Below are positions 1-8,187 of a DNA stretch of 34,332 nt, piece by piece. The notes under the pieces are model-generated. The model did no database searches. It was not told where the DNA came from and worked only from the letters and a program-made list of their open reading frames with translations. Within the stretch, counting starts at the first letter, position 1; every line of letters begins with the position of its first letter. The position numbers and the translations under genes were made by a program. Origin of the DNA: Candidatus Kuenenia stuttgartensis (lineage in GTDB: Bacteria; Planctomycetota; UBA11346). The stretch spans positions 1 to 34,332 of the forward strand of contig CAMCAC010000006.1 of NCBI GenBank assembly GCA_945872305.1. Reading direction: 5' to 3'.

Positions 1-1059
1 CCCCGCCGCGTCGGCGGCGATCCCGCCCTGGGTGGCGGCGACCCGGCGGTCCTCGGGGATGCCGGATGCCGCCGTGCGCCGGCCGGTCAGGTACTGCATC
101 TTCTCCAGGGCGCCGGTGGTGGGCGTGTAGCGGCCGATGCCGACCTTGATGTCGGAATCGGTATTGGCGAACATATGGTAGAAGCCGCTGCCGCCGCCGA
201 CGCTGCTGGCGGCCACGCCCCACGCCACCTGGGGCTGGAAGTTCAGCGGCGTGTTGCCGCCCTCGACGTGGAAGGCGACATACAGCTTGCGGTCCTCGCC
301 GATGCACATCTGCACCGCGCGGGTGTCGGCCATGCCGGCGGGATCCACGGTCAGGCCCGGCCAGTTGTAGTCGACCCACTGGCTGGACCCGGTGAAGGTC
401 TGCGCCTGCACCCAGGGCACCTGGACATCGACGCTGTTGTTGCCGTAGGTCTGCCGGTAGCCGCCGACGAAGACCAGGCGGTTGGTGCCGTCGATGGCGA
501 TGCACCGGGTCTGCAGGCCGCCATCGGGATTCGGCGGCGCGCTCAGGGTGCCCTGGACCACCCCGTTCGCGTTCCACACCGTGGCGCCGTCGGTGCCGTA
601 GTCCCCGTCCGCGGCGACCATGGCGTAGCCGTTGGACTGCCAGCGCAGGCTGAAGTCCGCGTTCAGGCACAGCACGCCGCCGCTGCTGCCCACCCACAGG
701 ACATCATTGCTGCCCAGCCCCATCCGGCAGCGATGGGTGGGGGAGCCGTCCACGGATCCGGTCGGTCCGCCCGGCAGCCGCGCCGCGGCGACGATGGTGC
801 GCCCGTCCGCGGCGAACTTCACCAGCACATGCGGGCTGGTGGCCGCCGCACCGGCGACCAGGACCGGGGTCACCGGCAGGGTGCCGCTGTTGAGCCGCCC
901 CTGCATGACGGTCTGGCCGTTGGACAGGATCACCACCTGGAAGAACTCATCGACGCCGGCCCCGCCGATGGCGCCGGCCACGGTGGGCACCGGGTCCGCC
1001 GCCGCCGCTGCGGCGACGCCAACGATGATGCACATCCCGGTCCGCAGGCCTTCGTACAT
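1..1059 (-). CDS. Hypothetical secreted protein, possibly beta-propeller-like (C-terminus runs off the window)
   Basis: Open frame on the minus strand from ATG at 1059 to the left edge: MYEGLRTGMCIIVGVAAAAADPVPTVAGAIGGAGVDEFFQVVILSNGQTVMQGRLNSGTLPV...; signal-peptide-like N-terminus; repeated (L/V)-V-(A/F)-(V/G)-G-type strands. Not in the ORF track because it is open at the edge. Confidence 0.7.
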   Translation of the reverse strand, partial: MYEGLRTGMCIIVGVAAAAAADPVPTVAGAIGGAGVDEFFQVVILSNGQTVMQGRLNSGTLPVTPVLVAGAAATSPHVLVKFAADGRTIVAAARLPGGPTGSVDGSPTHRCRMGLGSNDVLWVGSSGGVLCLNADFSLRWQSNGYAMVAADGDYGTDGATVWNANGVVQGTLSAPPNPDGGLQTRCIAIDGTNRLVFVGGYRQTYGNNSVDVQVPWVQAQTFTGSSQWVDYNWPGLTVDPAGMADTRAVQMCIGEDRKLYVAFHVEGGNTPLNFQPQVAWGVAASSVGGGSGFYHMFANTDSDIKVGIGRYTPTTGALEKMQYLTGRRTAASGIPEDRRVAATQGGIAADAAG

Positions 1060-1315
1060 GGTCCGATCCTCGTGGGTGCATCGTGCTCCGACACGCCCAG
1101 ATGCGATGGATACCAGTCCTTTCCTGGTTCGGCGGGTGACTCGGCGGGTGCGATCGGACGCCAAGGGATACCTGGTGCCTGGGTGATCGATGATCTGAGG
1201 ATATCTGAGGGGTGATTGGCGGCTGCGTCGGAAGCCATCGATGCATGCGTCCATATCGTGCCACCTATCCCGACCGCTCGACCTCCCTCGCCCGCGGATG
1301 GGTCGGCGGCAACCG

Positions 1316-1795
1316 TCAGCGGATCTGGCGGACGATGACCGGCATGGAGGCGGAATGGCCCACGGCCCAGGCAAACGAGTTGAACGACCCTGCTCCGTCT
1401 GCAGGCGACCATTTCACCACAAGATAGTGATCCGAAGCAAGAAGCGATATCATCGCTTGGCCCATGCGATGGTGCACAAAAGCATGGTCCCATGCACGTG
1501 TGGATGAGACGCTGTCGATACCCACCATCCGCGCCCCCGTGGCGGTCAGGGTGAAGCCGCCTTCGGCCCGGGTCCGGGCTAGGATGGGGATGTCCAGCGC
1601 CGCAATCGGGTTGACCCATTCCCACTCCAGCGGCCCGGACGCAACCTCCACCTGGGCCTGGATGACGTCTCCCCCATCGATGATCCACATCCCCGCGAGC
1701 GATGCCGCCCGGTGCCAGGCCAGCGCGGCCAGCGCCACCCCGATGAGCAGCACACCCGACACGACCACGAGCACGGCAAGGACGCTGCGCGGCAT
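1316..1795 (-). CDS. Small membrane-anchored hypothetical protein
   Basis: In-frame ATG at 1795 gives MPRSVLAVLVVVSGVLLIGVALAALAWHRAASLAGMWIIDGGDV..., one N-terminal TM helix followed by a soluble domain; upstream part of the longer ORF looks non-coding. Confidence 0.6.
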   Translation of the reverse strand: MPRSVLAVLVVVSGVLLIGVALAALAWHRAASLAGMWIIDGGDVIQAQVEVASGPLEWEWVNPIAALDIPILARTRAEGGFTLTATGARMVGIDSVSSTRAWDHAFVHHRMGQAMISLLASDHYLVVKWSPADGAGSFNSFAWAVGHSASMPVIVRQIR

Positions 1796-1870
1796 GGGCG
1801 CCCAGGCTCGCGCACGCGCACCGACGGCAAGATGCAGCGCCGGGCCCGATCGGCGATCAGATGGAAAGGA

Positions 1871-1985
1871 ACAGGAGTTCGGGAGGGCGCGGAGGGCCAC
1901 GGAGGGCTGCGGATCGTGGCATCGGTGCGCGCCACGGCTCCGATCGGACGACTCCGTGGCCCTCCGGTCCCTCCCCATCTCCTGT
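1871..1985. repeat. Large imperfect inverted repeat (34-nt arms) with nested inner hairpin
   Basis: Left arm 1871-1904 acaggagttcgggagggcgcggagggccacggag; right arm 1952-1985 ctccgtggccctccggtccctccccatctcctgt; 30 of 34 positions complementary; inner cgtggc/gccacg stem. Confidence 0.85.
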
Positions 1986-2013
1986 AAACTCCCACCTACG
2001 CATGCACAGAACC

Positions 2014-3696
2014 TCACCGCCGGCGGATCACCGCCACGGTGTCCGTGGCGCTCCCGGCGGTCAGGCGGAGGACGCCGGTATCATCCACTGTCAGCGTCTC
2101 CTCGGCGCGCACGCCGCCGGCGGCCCAGTGCAGGCGGGTGACCGCGTAATCGCCGGGTGCGAATCCGCCCAGGGCGGCGACGGTGGCGGGATCGGGGTGG
2201 ACCCGGGCCTCGCCGTCGATGATGGTCCGCCGCCAGGTGTCCGCCTGGTGGGTGAACCAGACCAGGGCCTGGGTGCGACCGACCCAGCCGAGCACCCGCA
2301 CCGGGCCGTCACCGGGGGTGAGCGGGGCCAGGGTGGCGTCGTCCCAGTCGATCCGCGCCGCCGCCGCCGCCTGGCCGCGCCACAGGTGCCACAGGCCCAT
2401 GCGATCGATGTGGCGGTCCCACCACCAGTGGCTGGCGGGGCCGGCGCCGCCGAGCAGCCAGCCGGTCCAGGCGAGCTGGAGCACCGCGAAGCCCCGGCGA
2501 TCCAGGTCCTCGCCGGGGATGCTGCCGTCCTTGGCGAGCTGGAAGCCGATCTCGCCGAACCACCACGGGCGGCCGGCGGCGTCGAGGGGCCTGGCCCGGC
2601 GGATGAGCCAGCCCACCGCGTCGTCCGCCTCGCGCCGAAGCGTGTCGTCGACCGCGGCGAAAGCGTGGATGTAGGCGTGGGGCTGGACCAGATCCACGCC
2701 CGCCTCGCCGGCGGTGCGGAACGCATCGTCGCCGCACCAGCCGAGGGTGACCAGCCGGCGGTCCGGATCCTCGCTGCGGATCAGTGCCGCCGCCGCCATG
2801 GACCACGGCAGGACCTTCTCGCGCACCGGCTCCAGCAGGTCCGGCTCGTTCATCGGCTCCCAGGCGGCGATGGTGTCGTCGGCGCCCCAGCGGGCGAGAT
2901 GGTAGCGCACCATCGCCGCCCAGTCCCGGTGCGGCGGCACCCGGACGATGGCCGCCCGGCGCTCCTCGGCGGTGGCGCCGTACGCGCCGGTGCCGCCGTT
3001 CTCCCGGTCGTGGTGGTTGTCGAGGACCAGGGTGATAAGCAGCCCCGCCCGCCGCGCCGCCGCCAGGGCATGGTCGATCAGGTGCGCGTGGTCGAAGCGG
3101 AGGGCCACCGGCGGGACACCTTCGGTCTGGCCGGACCACGAGGCGAGCCACAGCCGGGCGTGGGTGCCGCCGTTCGCCCCGGCGCGGGCCAGGTAGCCGG
3201 CGAGCTGGTCCGGCCGGTCCGGGCCCACCGCCCACGCGATGTTCGGGCCGATGGGGATGAACGGCCGGCCGTCGCCGCCGACCAGGAAGCGCGCATTGCG
3301 GGCGCTGACCCGGATCGCCCCGAGAGCGTTCCCCGCCGCCACCGCCACGGTGCCGCCGGCGATGCGCTGCCCCTGGCGGTCCGCCAGGCTCCAGGTGTGG
3401 ATGCCCGGCCGGCGCGGCGTATGGCGCAGGCGCAGCACCGGCGCCCCCGTGACCCGGAAGCCGCTCCCAGGATCCCCGGCCACCCGTTCCGCGTCCGCAT
3501 CGAGGAAGGCCCGCCGGCGCACCACCGCCCCGGCGGGATCCGTGATGGTCAGCGCCGGCGTGCGGGCGGGATCCGTCCACAGCCAATCGCGCTTCGCCCC
3601 GTCGATCCGCCACTGCACCACCTGCCCGACCGCGACCGTGGCGCTCTCGACCGCCAGCTCCGCCGCCGCCAGCGGCACCCCAAGCAGCGCCGTCAT
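2014..3696 (-). CDS. Clan-A (GH5-like) glycoside hydrolase with N-terminal DUF5060-like beta domain
   Basis: ATG at 3696: MTALLGVPLAAAELAVESATVAVGQVVQWRIDG...; TIM-barrel motifs WEPMNEPDLL (acid/base NEP) and WWFGEIGFQ (candidate nucleophile Glu). Confidence 0.82.
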   Translation of the reverse strand: MTALLGVPLAAAELAVESATVAVGQVVQWRIDGAKRDWLWTDPARTPALTITDPAGAVVRRRAFLDADAERVAGDPGSGFRVTGAPVLRLRHTPRRPGIHTWSLADRQGQRIAGGTVAVAAGNALGAIRVSARNARFLVGGDGRPFIPIGPNIAWAVGPDRPDQLAGYLARAGANGGTHARLWLASWSGQTEGVPPVALRFDHAHLIDHALAAARRAGLLITLVLDNHHDRENGGTGAYGATAEERRAAIVRVPPHRDWAAMVRYHLARWGADDTIAAWEPMNEPDLLEPVREKVLPWSMAAAALIRSEDPDRRLVTLGWCGDDAFRTAGEAGVDLVQPHAYIHAFAAVDDTLRREADDAVGWLIRRARPLDAAGRPWWFGEIGFQLAKDGSIPGEDLDRRGFAVLQLAWTGWLLGGAGPASHWWWDRHIDRMGLWHLWRGQAAAAARIDWDDATLAPLTPGDGPVRVLGWVGRTQALVWFTHQADTWRRTIIDGEARVHPDPATVAALGGFAPGDYAVTRLHWAAGGVRAEETLTVDDTGVLRLTAGSATDTVAVIRRR

Positions 3697-3710
3697 CACC
3701 ACCCACCACC

Positions 3711-3775
3711 GGGACCGCCGAGCATCGCTCGGCAGAGCCGCGACCGGATCACGGGACCGCCGAGCATCGCTCGGC
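3711..3775. repeat. Two tandem copies of a REP-like palindromic element (period 42 bp)
   Basis: Identical 23-mers gggaccgccgagcatcgctcggc at 3711-3733 and 3753-3775; palindromic core CCGAGC-atc-GCTCGG; lies between 3696 and 3822 (intergenic). Confidence 0.88.
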
Positions 3776-3821
3776 CCGCCACCACCGGTCCCCGGGGTCG
3801 TGGTCCGGTGCTGCCCGCCCC

Positions 3822-4955
3822 TCATGCCAGGATCCTGCGGTACAGGTCCGCATAGCGCGCCGCCAACGGCTCCGGGGCCAGGGCCAGGGCCGCCGCCCGG
3901 GCCCGCTCCCGCCGGGCCAGAGACATGCCGTGCGCCATGCGCACCGCCGCGGCCAGGGCCGCCGGCTCCCGCCGGGCCGGCCACACGAGCCCGTCCCGGG
4001 CGAGATCCGCGAGGCCGCCCACCGGCGGGGCCACCACCGGGATGCCGGCGCCGGCGGCCTCGACCGCCGCCAGCGGCTGGCCTTCGTTCCGGCTGGTCAT
4101 CAGCAGCACATCCATCCCCGCCAGGGCGGTGGCCGCCGGCACCACGCCGGCGAAGCGGACGCGCAGGCCCAACGCCGCGGCCTTGGCTTCGAGCCGTTCC
4201 CGCTCGGGACCGCTGCCGCACATCAGGCCCTCGACCGGACCGCCGGCCTGCAGCGCCGCCAGGGTGTCGAGCCACAGGTCGCCGTCCTTCACCGGCACCA
4301 GCCGGCCGAGCCAGCCGACCACCGGCACCGGGCGGGGCGGCGCCGGGGCGACCGGGATCGGCGGCACCGGCACCGGCAGCACCGCCCAGCGGGCGGCCCG
4401 GCCGATGCCCGCGATGCGGTGCAGCTCATGCCACTGGGAACGGGTCAGGGCCTGGTGCCAGCAGCGCCCCGCCAGGGCGCGCTCCACCGCCGCCACCGCC
4501 GCGTCGATGCCTGGCGTGAAATAGCCGTGCAGCACATGGCCGTGATAGGTGTGCAGGCAGGGCAGCCCGCGCAGCCGCGCCGCGGTGCGGCCCAGGGCGC
4601 CGGCCTTGGCGGTGTGGGTGTGGACGAGATCCGGCCCGCGCCGCCCGAGCTCGCGCCACACCGCGGCGAAGGCCCGGGCGTCGTCCCACGGGCGCACCCG
4701 GCGGCCGAGGCCAGGCACCGCGACCACCTCGGCCCCGGCGGCGGCGACCAGGTCGCGACGGTCCACCTCGCCGTCGGAGCATTCCCCGGTCAGGACGGTG
4801 CAGCGGATCCCGTGCGGGCCCAGGGCGCCGACCAGGGCCGCCAACACCCGCGCCGGGCCGCCTTCGTTCAGGCGGGCGATCAGGTGGACGACATGAAGCG
4901 GCCTGCCGGCGGCTGAGAGGATCATCGGTCGGACATGCCTGGGTGCATGCTCCAT
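3822..4955 (-). CDS. Glycosyltransferase, GT4 family
   Basis: LHVVHLIARLNEGGPARVLAALVGALG...HTHTAKAGALGR...VVGWLGRLVPVKD...LMTSRNEGQPLAAVEAAGAGIPVVAPPVGGL: GT-B fold with typical GT4 E-x7-E region. Internal start MILSAAGRP also possible. Confidence 0.88.
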   Translation of the reverse strand: MEHAPRHVRPMILSAAGRPLHVVHLIARLNEGGPARVLAALVGALGPHGIRCTVLTGECSDGEVDRRDLVAAAGAEVVAVPGLGRRVRPWDDARAFAAVWRELGRRGPDLVHTHTAKAGALGRTAARLRGLPCLHTYHGHVLHGYFTPGIDAAVAAVERALAGRCWHQALTRSQWHELHRIAGIGRAARWAVLPVPVPPIPVAPAPPRPVPVVGWLGRLVPVKDGDLWLDTLAALQAGGPVEGLMCGSGPERERLEAKAAALGLRVRFAGVVPAATALAGMDVLLMTSRNEGQPLAAVEAAGAGIPVVAPPVGGLADLARDGLVWPARREPAALAAAVRMAHGMSLARRERARAAALALAPEPLAARYADLYRRILA

Positions 4956-4997
4956 CCCATCCCGGTGCCGGGAAGGGCGGCCGACGCGCGCCCATGC

Positions 4998-7295
4998 TCA
5001 CCCGGCGACCGCACCCTTCACCGCGAAGACCTGTCCGACCCCGTGCAACACCACCGCATCGGCGAAGAAATGCCGGCGGACCATGGCCTGCAGGCCGGCT
5101 TCGGCCAGGAGATCCCCGTGGCTGCGCCCCGCCTGCACCAGTTGCCGGGCGCGGGCGGCGGCGGAATCCAGGTCGCCCACCGCCACGGCCCCGCCGGCCT
5201 CGAGATCCGAGGGCTCCTGGTGGAGGGCGGCGAGGGCGGCCAGACCGGCGCGCAGGGCGCGCTCCGCGGGGGCATCGCCGGGCCCCTGCTCCGGGAAGCG
5301 GGCGAGCAGGCCGCGCCCGGGCACGCCCTCGACGATGCCGCCCAGGCCATGGATGGCATCGACCACCGCCGGCAGGCGCTGCCCCAGGGTGTCGAGCGCC
5401 GCCGGCACCCGCAGATGGACGGCGAGATGGAGGACCGCACCACCGCCCCGGGCCGCGCTGGCGCGCCCGGCCAGGGATCCCGCCAGGGTCCGTTCCAGGG
5501 CGGAACGCATCGCCGCCGCCGCCCGGAGATCCGCGGCGAGCTGGCCCAGGGTCCGGGTCAGGACCCCGAACTCGTCCTGTCCGGCCGGCGGCAGCCGGGG
5601 CTCGAGATCGCCGTTGGCGATGGCGCGCATGGCCCGGCTCAGCTCCTGCACCGGGCGGTCGAACCGCCGGGCGATGAGCAGCGCGGCGGCAAGGAAGGCG
5701 ACGAAGAGCAGTCCTTGGAGGATGAGCATCTGCTGCCAAGTGGCGGCCTTGATCGCAGCGATGCGCTCGGCGTCGATGTCGACCCCGACCAGCCCGGCGA
5801 CGGAGCCATCCGGCCGGCGGATCGGCGCATACCCCGAGAGCAGGGTCCCCCATTGGTCGGTGTAGACCTCGTCCTCGGTGGTGATGGCGGAGAATCCGTC
5901 GAGCAGCCGCTTCGCCTGCCGGCTCTGGTAGGGCTTGCCGGGCAGCGCAGGCTCCTCGGGCGGGTCGATCACCCCGTTGCCGTCGCTGTCCTCGGCCACC
6001 TGGGCATCGACCACGAACTCGACCACCCCGGTGGCGGCGGTGTCCAGCCGCTGGCGCATGGTGTACATGAACGTGATCCCTTCGCTGGCCTGCTGCAGGG
6101 CGCGCAGCCGGTCGCGCAGCTCGCGATAGTCCGCGGTCTCCGCATCCACGGCGACCCTGATGCGGTCATGCCGGACCGGATCGACCAGCATCGCCGCCGC
6201 CGCCGCGATCTGGCGCAGCTGCCCGCGCAGACCGTCCATCTGCATGGCGATCATGCGCTGATGCAGGATGACCCCGGCGACGGCGGTACCCAGCGAGGCG
6301 ACCAGCCACAGGGCGAGGGCGAGGCGGGTGAAGAATCCGAAACGCGGCCGGGAGGCCTCGGGGCAGGCCGTGGTGCCCGACCGCTGGATGGGACGGAGCG
6401 TGCTCGGCGGACCAGGGGGCGCCGGAATGGCCGCCGTGGAATCCCCGGCCGGGGACGGGACGATGGTTCCCGGCCCCGCGGAGCCGGGTTCGATGCCATC
6501 GAGGGCCGCCAGGGCCTCGGTCGCGTTGGCGAACCGCTGTTCGGGCACGGTCGCGACCAGGCGGCCGAGCCAGGCCTGGAACGCCGGAGGCAGCCCCGGC
6601 AGCTCCACCGCCGAGGCCGGCAGCCCGGCGGCGACCCGTTTGAGCAGGAGCAGCGACCCCTGGGTGTCGGCATGGGGTGCGGCGCCGCTCACCATCTCGA
6701 CCAGGGTGACGCCCAGTCCGTACAGGTCCGAGCGCACCGAGTGCTCGCCGCCGGCGGCGACCTCGGGCGCGAGATAGCGCAGGGTGCCCACCACTTCGCA
6801 CTCGCCGGTCAACCGCTCGCCACCGGCCAGGATGGCCAGGCCGAAATCCGCCAATTTGTAGAGACCCTGCTCCCCGCGCAGGATGTTGGCGGGCTTCACG
6901 TCCCGGTGCAGCACCCCGGCCGCGTGGGCGGCCATCAGACCGCGCAGGACCTGGCTGGCGCAGTCGATGGCCTGGGCGGCGGAGAACCGTTGACCCTGGG
7001 ACCGCAGGTGGTGCAGGCTGCGCCCGCGGACCAGCTCCATGACCAGGAACGGCGGATGGTGGTCGAGATCGAGGTCGTGGACCTGGACCACCTGGGGGAC
7101 CGTGACCCGCGCCAGGGCCCGGGCCTCGGCCAGGAAGCGGGCGCGCACATGCTCGGCCAACCCTTCGCTGCGCAGGGTCTTCACCGCCACGTCGCGCTCG
7201 AGGTGGGGGTCGAAGGCGAGGTGGACCTCGCCCATCCCGCCCCGGCCGAGCATGTCCCGCAGCTGGTAGCGGCCGAACTGGTGCGCCATGGGCAT
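4998..7295 (-). CDS. Receptor-type Ser/Thr protein kinase: kinase, TM, Cache-like domain, TM, HAMP, degenerate class III cyclase-like domain
   Basis: GRYQLRDMLGRGGMGEVHLAFD, VAVKTL, HRDVKPANIL, KLADFGLA; TMs VALWLVASLGTAVAGVIL-like and LQGLLFVAFLAAALLI; HAMP RPVQELSRAMRAIANGDLEPRLP; C-terminal cyclase-homology VVDAIHGLGGIVEGVPGRGLLARF...AERALRAGLAAL. Confidence 0.88.
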   Translation of the reverse strand: MPMAHQFGRYQLRDMLGRGGMGEVHLAFDPHLERDVAVKTLRSEGLAEHVRARFLAEARALARVTVPQVVQVHDLDLDHHPPFLVMELVRGRSLHHLRSQGQRFSAAQAIDCASQVLRGLMAAHAAGVLHRDVKPANILRGEQGLYKLADFGLAILAGGERLTGECEVVGTLRYLAPEVAAGGEHSVRSDLYGLGVTLVEMVSGAAPHADTQGSLLLLKRVAAGLPASAVELPGLPPAFQAWLGRLVATVPEQRFANATEALAALDGIEPGSAGPGTIVPSPAGDSTAAIPAPPGPPSTLRPIQRSGTTACPEASRPRFGFFTRLALALWLVASLGTAVAGVILHQRMIAMQMDGLRGQLRQIAAAAAMLVDPVRHDRIRVAVDAETADYRELRDRLRALQQASEGITFMYTMRQRLDTAATGVVEFVVDAQVAEDSDGNGVIDPPEEPALPGKPYQSRQAKRLLDGFSAITTEDEVYTDQWGTLLSGYAPIRRPDGSVAGLVGVDIDAERIAAIKAATWQQMLILQGLLFVAFLAAALLIARRFDRPVQELSRAMRAIANGDLEPRLPPAGQDEFGVLTRTLGQLAADLRAAAAMRSALERTLAGSLAGRASAARGGGAVLHLAVHLRVPAALDTLGQRLPAVVDAIHGLGGIVEGVPGRGLLARFPEQGPGDAPAERALRAGLAALAALHQEPSDLEAGGAVAVGDLDSAAARARQLVQAGRSHGDLLAEAGLQAMVRRHFFADAVVLHGVGQVFAVKGAVAG

Positions 7296-7321
7296 GGTTT
7301 GTCCCGTGGACCGCGGGTCGA

Positions 7322-8107
7322 TCAAGACGATCCCGGCCGGTGGGAACCGAAACCGGAACCCCGGACCACACGGCCGTCCATACGGACCTCCAGCCAGCGG
7401 GCCTCGGTGCCCGGCCAGTCCCCGGCCAGCCAGAGGTCCACCCCGCCGACCGTGGTGTGGAGGCGGCGGTGGATGTGGCCGGCGAGCAGCCGCGCCGCCC
7501 CCCGGGCCGCAGCGCGCACCCGGGCGGGATCCAGGCGCATCAGGGATCCGCCCTTGGCCCGGGCGGCGCCCTTGCGGCGGGAGCGCCAACGGGCCAGTCG
7601 GGCGATGCCATGCGCCGCCGGCGACGGCAGCAGGGTGAGCAGCGCCCGGGCCCAGAACCCCCGGGCGCAGGCGGCGAAGAGGTGGTAGCCCGGGTCCCGG
7701 CACAGGCGGTCGCCGTGGACCACCCGCACCGGCCCGGCGGCGGTGGCGATGTCGAAGGCCGGCCAGTGCAGTTCCAGCCACCCGGCGGCGGCGAAGCGGC
7801 GGCCCGCCGCCAGTTCGCGGTTGCCGGCCACGCACACCACCCGCCAGCCGCGCTCGCGCAGACGGCGCAGGCGGGTGAACAGTCCCTGGTGGGCGGCGAC
7901 CCCGGCGGCGTCATCGATCCAGTACTCGACCACATCCCCGAGCAGGACCAGGCAGGCCGGCGGCCGCTCGGCGAGGTCGTCGAGAAAGGCGGGGAACCCG
8001 CTCGGCCACGGGCCCAGATGCACATCCCCGCAGACAACGGCCACCGTGGTCACGAAGGCGGATGGTGGGGCTGCCATCGGCGGGGCCATCGCCGGTTGCG
8101 GGCCCAC
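7322..8107 (-). CDS. lpxH: UDP-2,3-diacylglucosamine diphosphatase-like metallophosphoesterase (LpxH-like)
   Basis: Calcineurin-like motifs CGDVHLG, LLGDVVEYWID, AGNRE, HGDRLCRDP, AGHIHR. Start uncertain (GTG 8107, ATG 8089 or 8077). Confidence 0.75.
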   Translation of the reverse strand: MGPQPAMAPPMAAPPSAFVTTVAVVCGDVHLGPWPSGFPAFLDDLAERPPACLVLLGDVVEYWIDDAAGVAAHQGLFTRLRRLRERGWRVVCVAGNRELAAGRRFAAAGWLELHWPAFDIATAAGPVRVVHGDRLCRDPGYHLFAACARGFWARALLTLLPSPAAHGIARLARWRSRRKGAARAKGGSLMRLDPARVRAAARGAARLLAGHIHRRLHTTVGGVDLWLAGDWPGTEARWLEVRMDGRVVRGSGFGSHRPGSS

Positions 8108-8175
8108 CGGGATGCGTCCGCCGCATCCCCGGCCGGACTCCTGGACGCCGGCTGGCCCCGCCCGGCCGGGACGCG

Positions 8176-8181
8176 TATCCT
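8176..8181 (+). promoter_or_regulatory. Candidate -10 (TATCCT) 6 nt before the ATG at 8188
   Basis: cgTATCCTgccgccATG; no evident Shine-Dalgarno sequence. Confidence 0.45.
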
Positions 8182-8187
8182 GCCGCC

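Noticed and set aside
1185-1216. Direct repeat atctgagg-at-atctgagg upstream of the first gene
   Set aside because: Too short and isolated to support a regulatory call.
1861-3855. 664-aa plus-strand ORF and other long ORFs opposite the GH5-like gene
   Set aside because: Shadow ORF; minus strand encodes NEP/GEIG motifs.
6385-6412. REP-like stretch ggacggagcgtgctcggcggaccaggg inside the kinase linker
   Set aside because: Resembles the dispersed element but has several differences including an indel, lies in a low-constraint coding linker and could be chance in GC-rich DNA; would need genome-wide statistics.
4935-7688. 917-aa plus-strand ORF opposite the Ser/Thr kinase
   Set aside because: No motifs; Gly/Arg/Gln/His-rich shadow of a well-supported minus-strand kinase.
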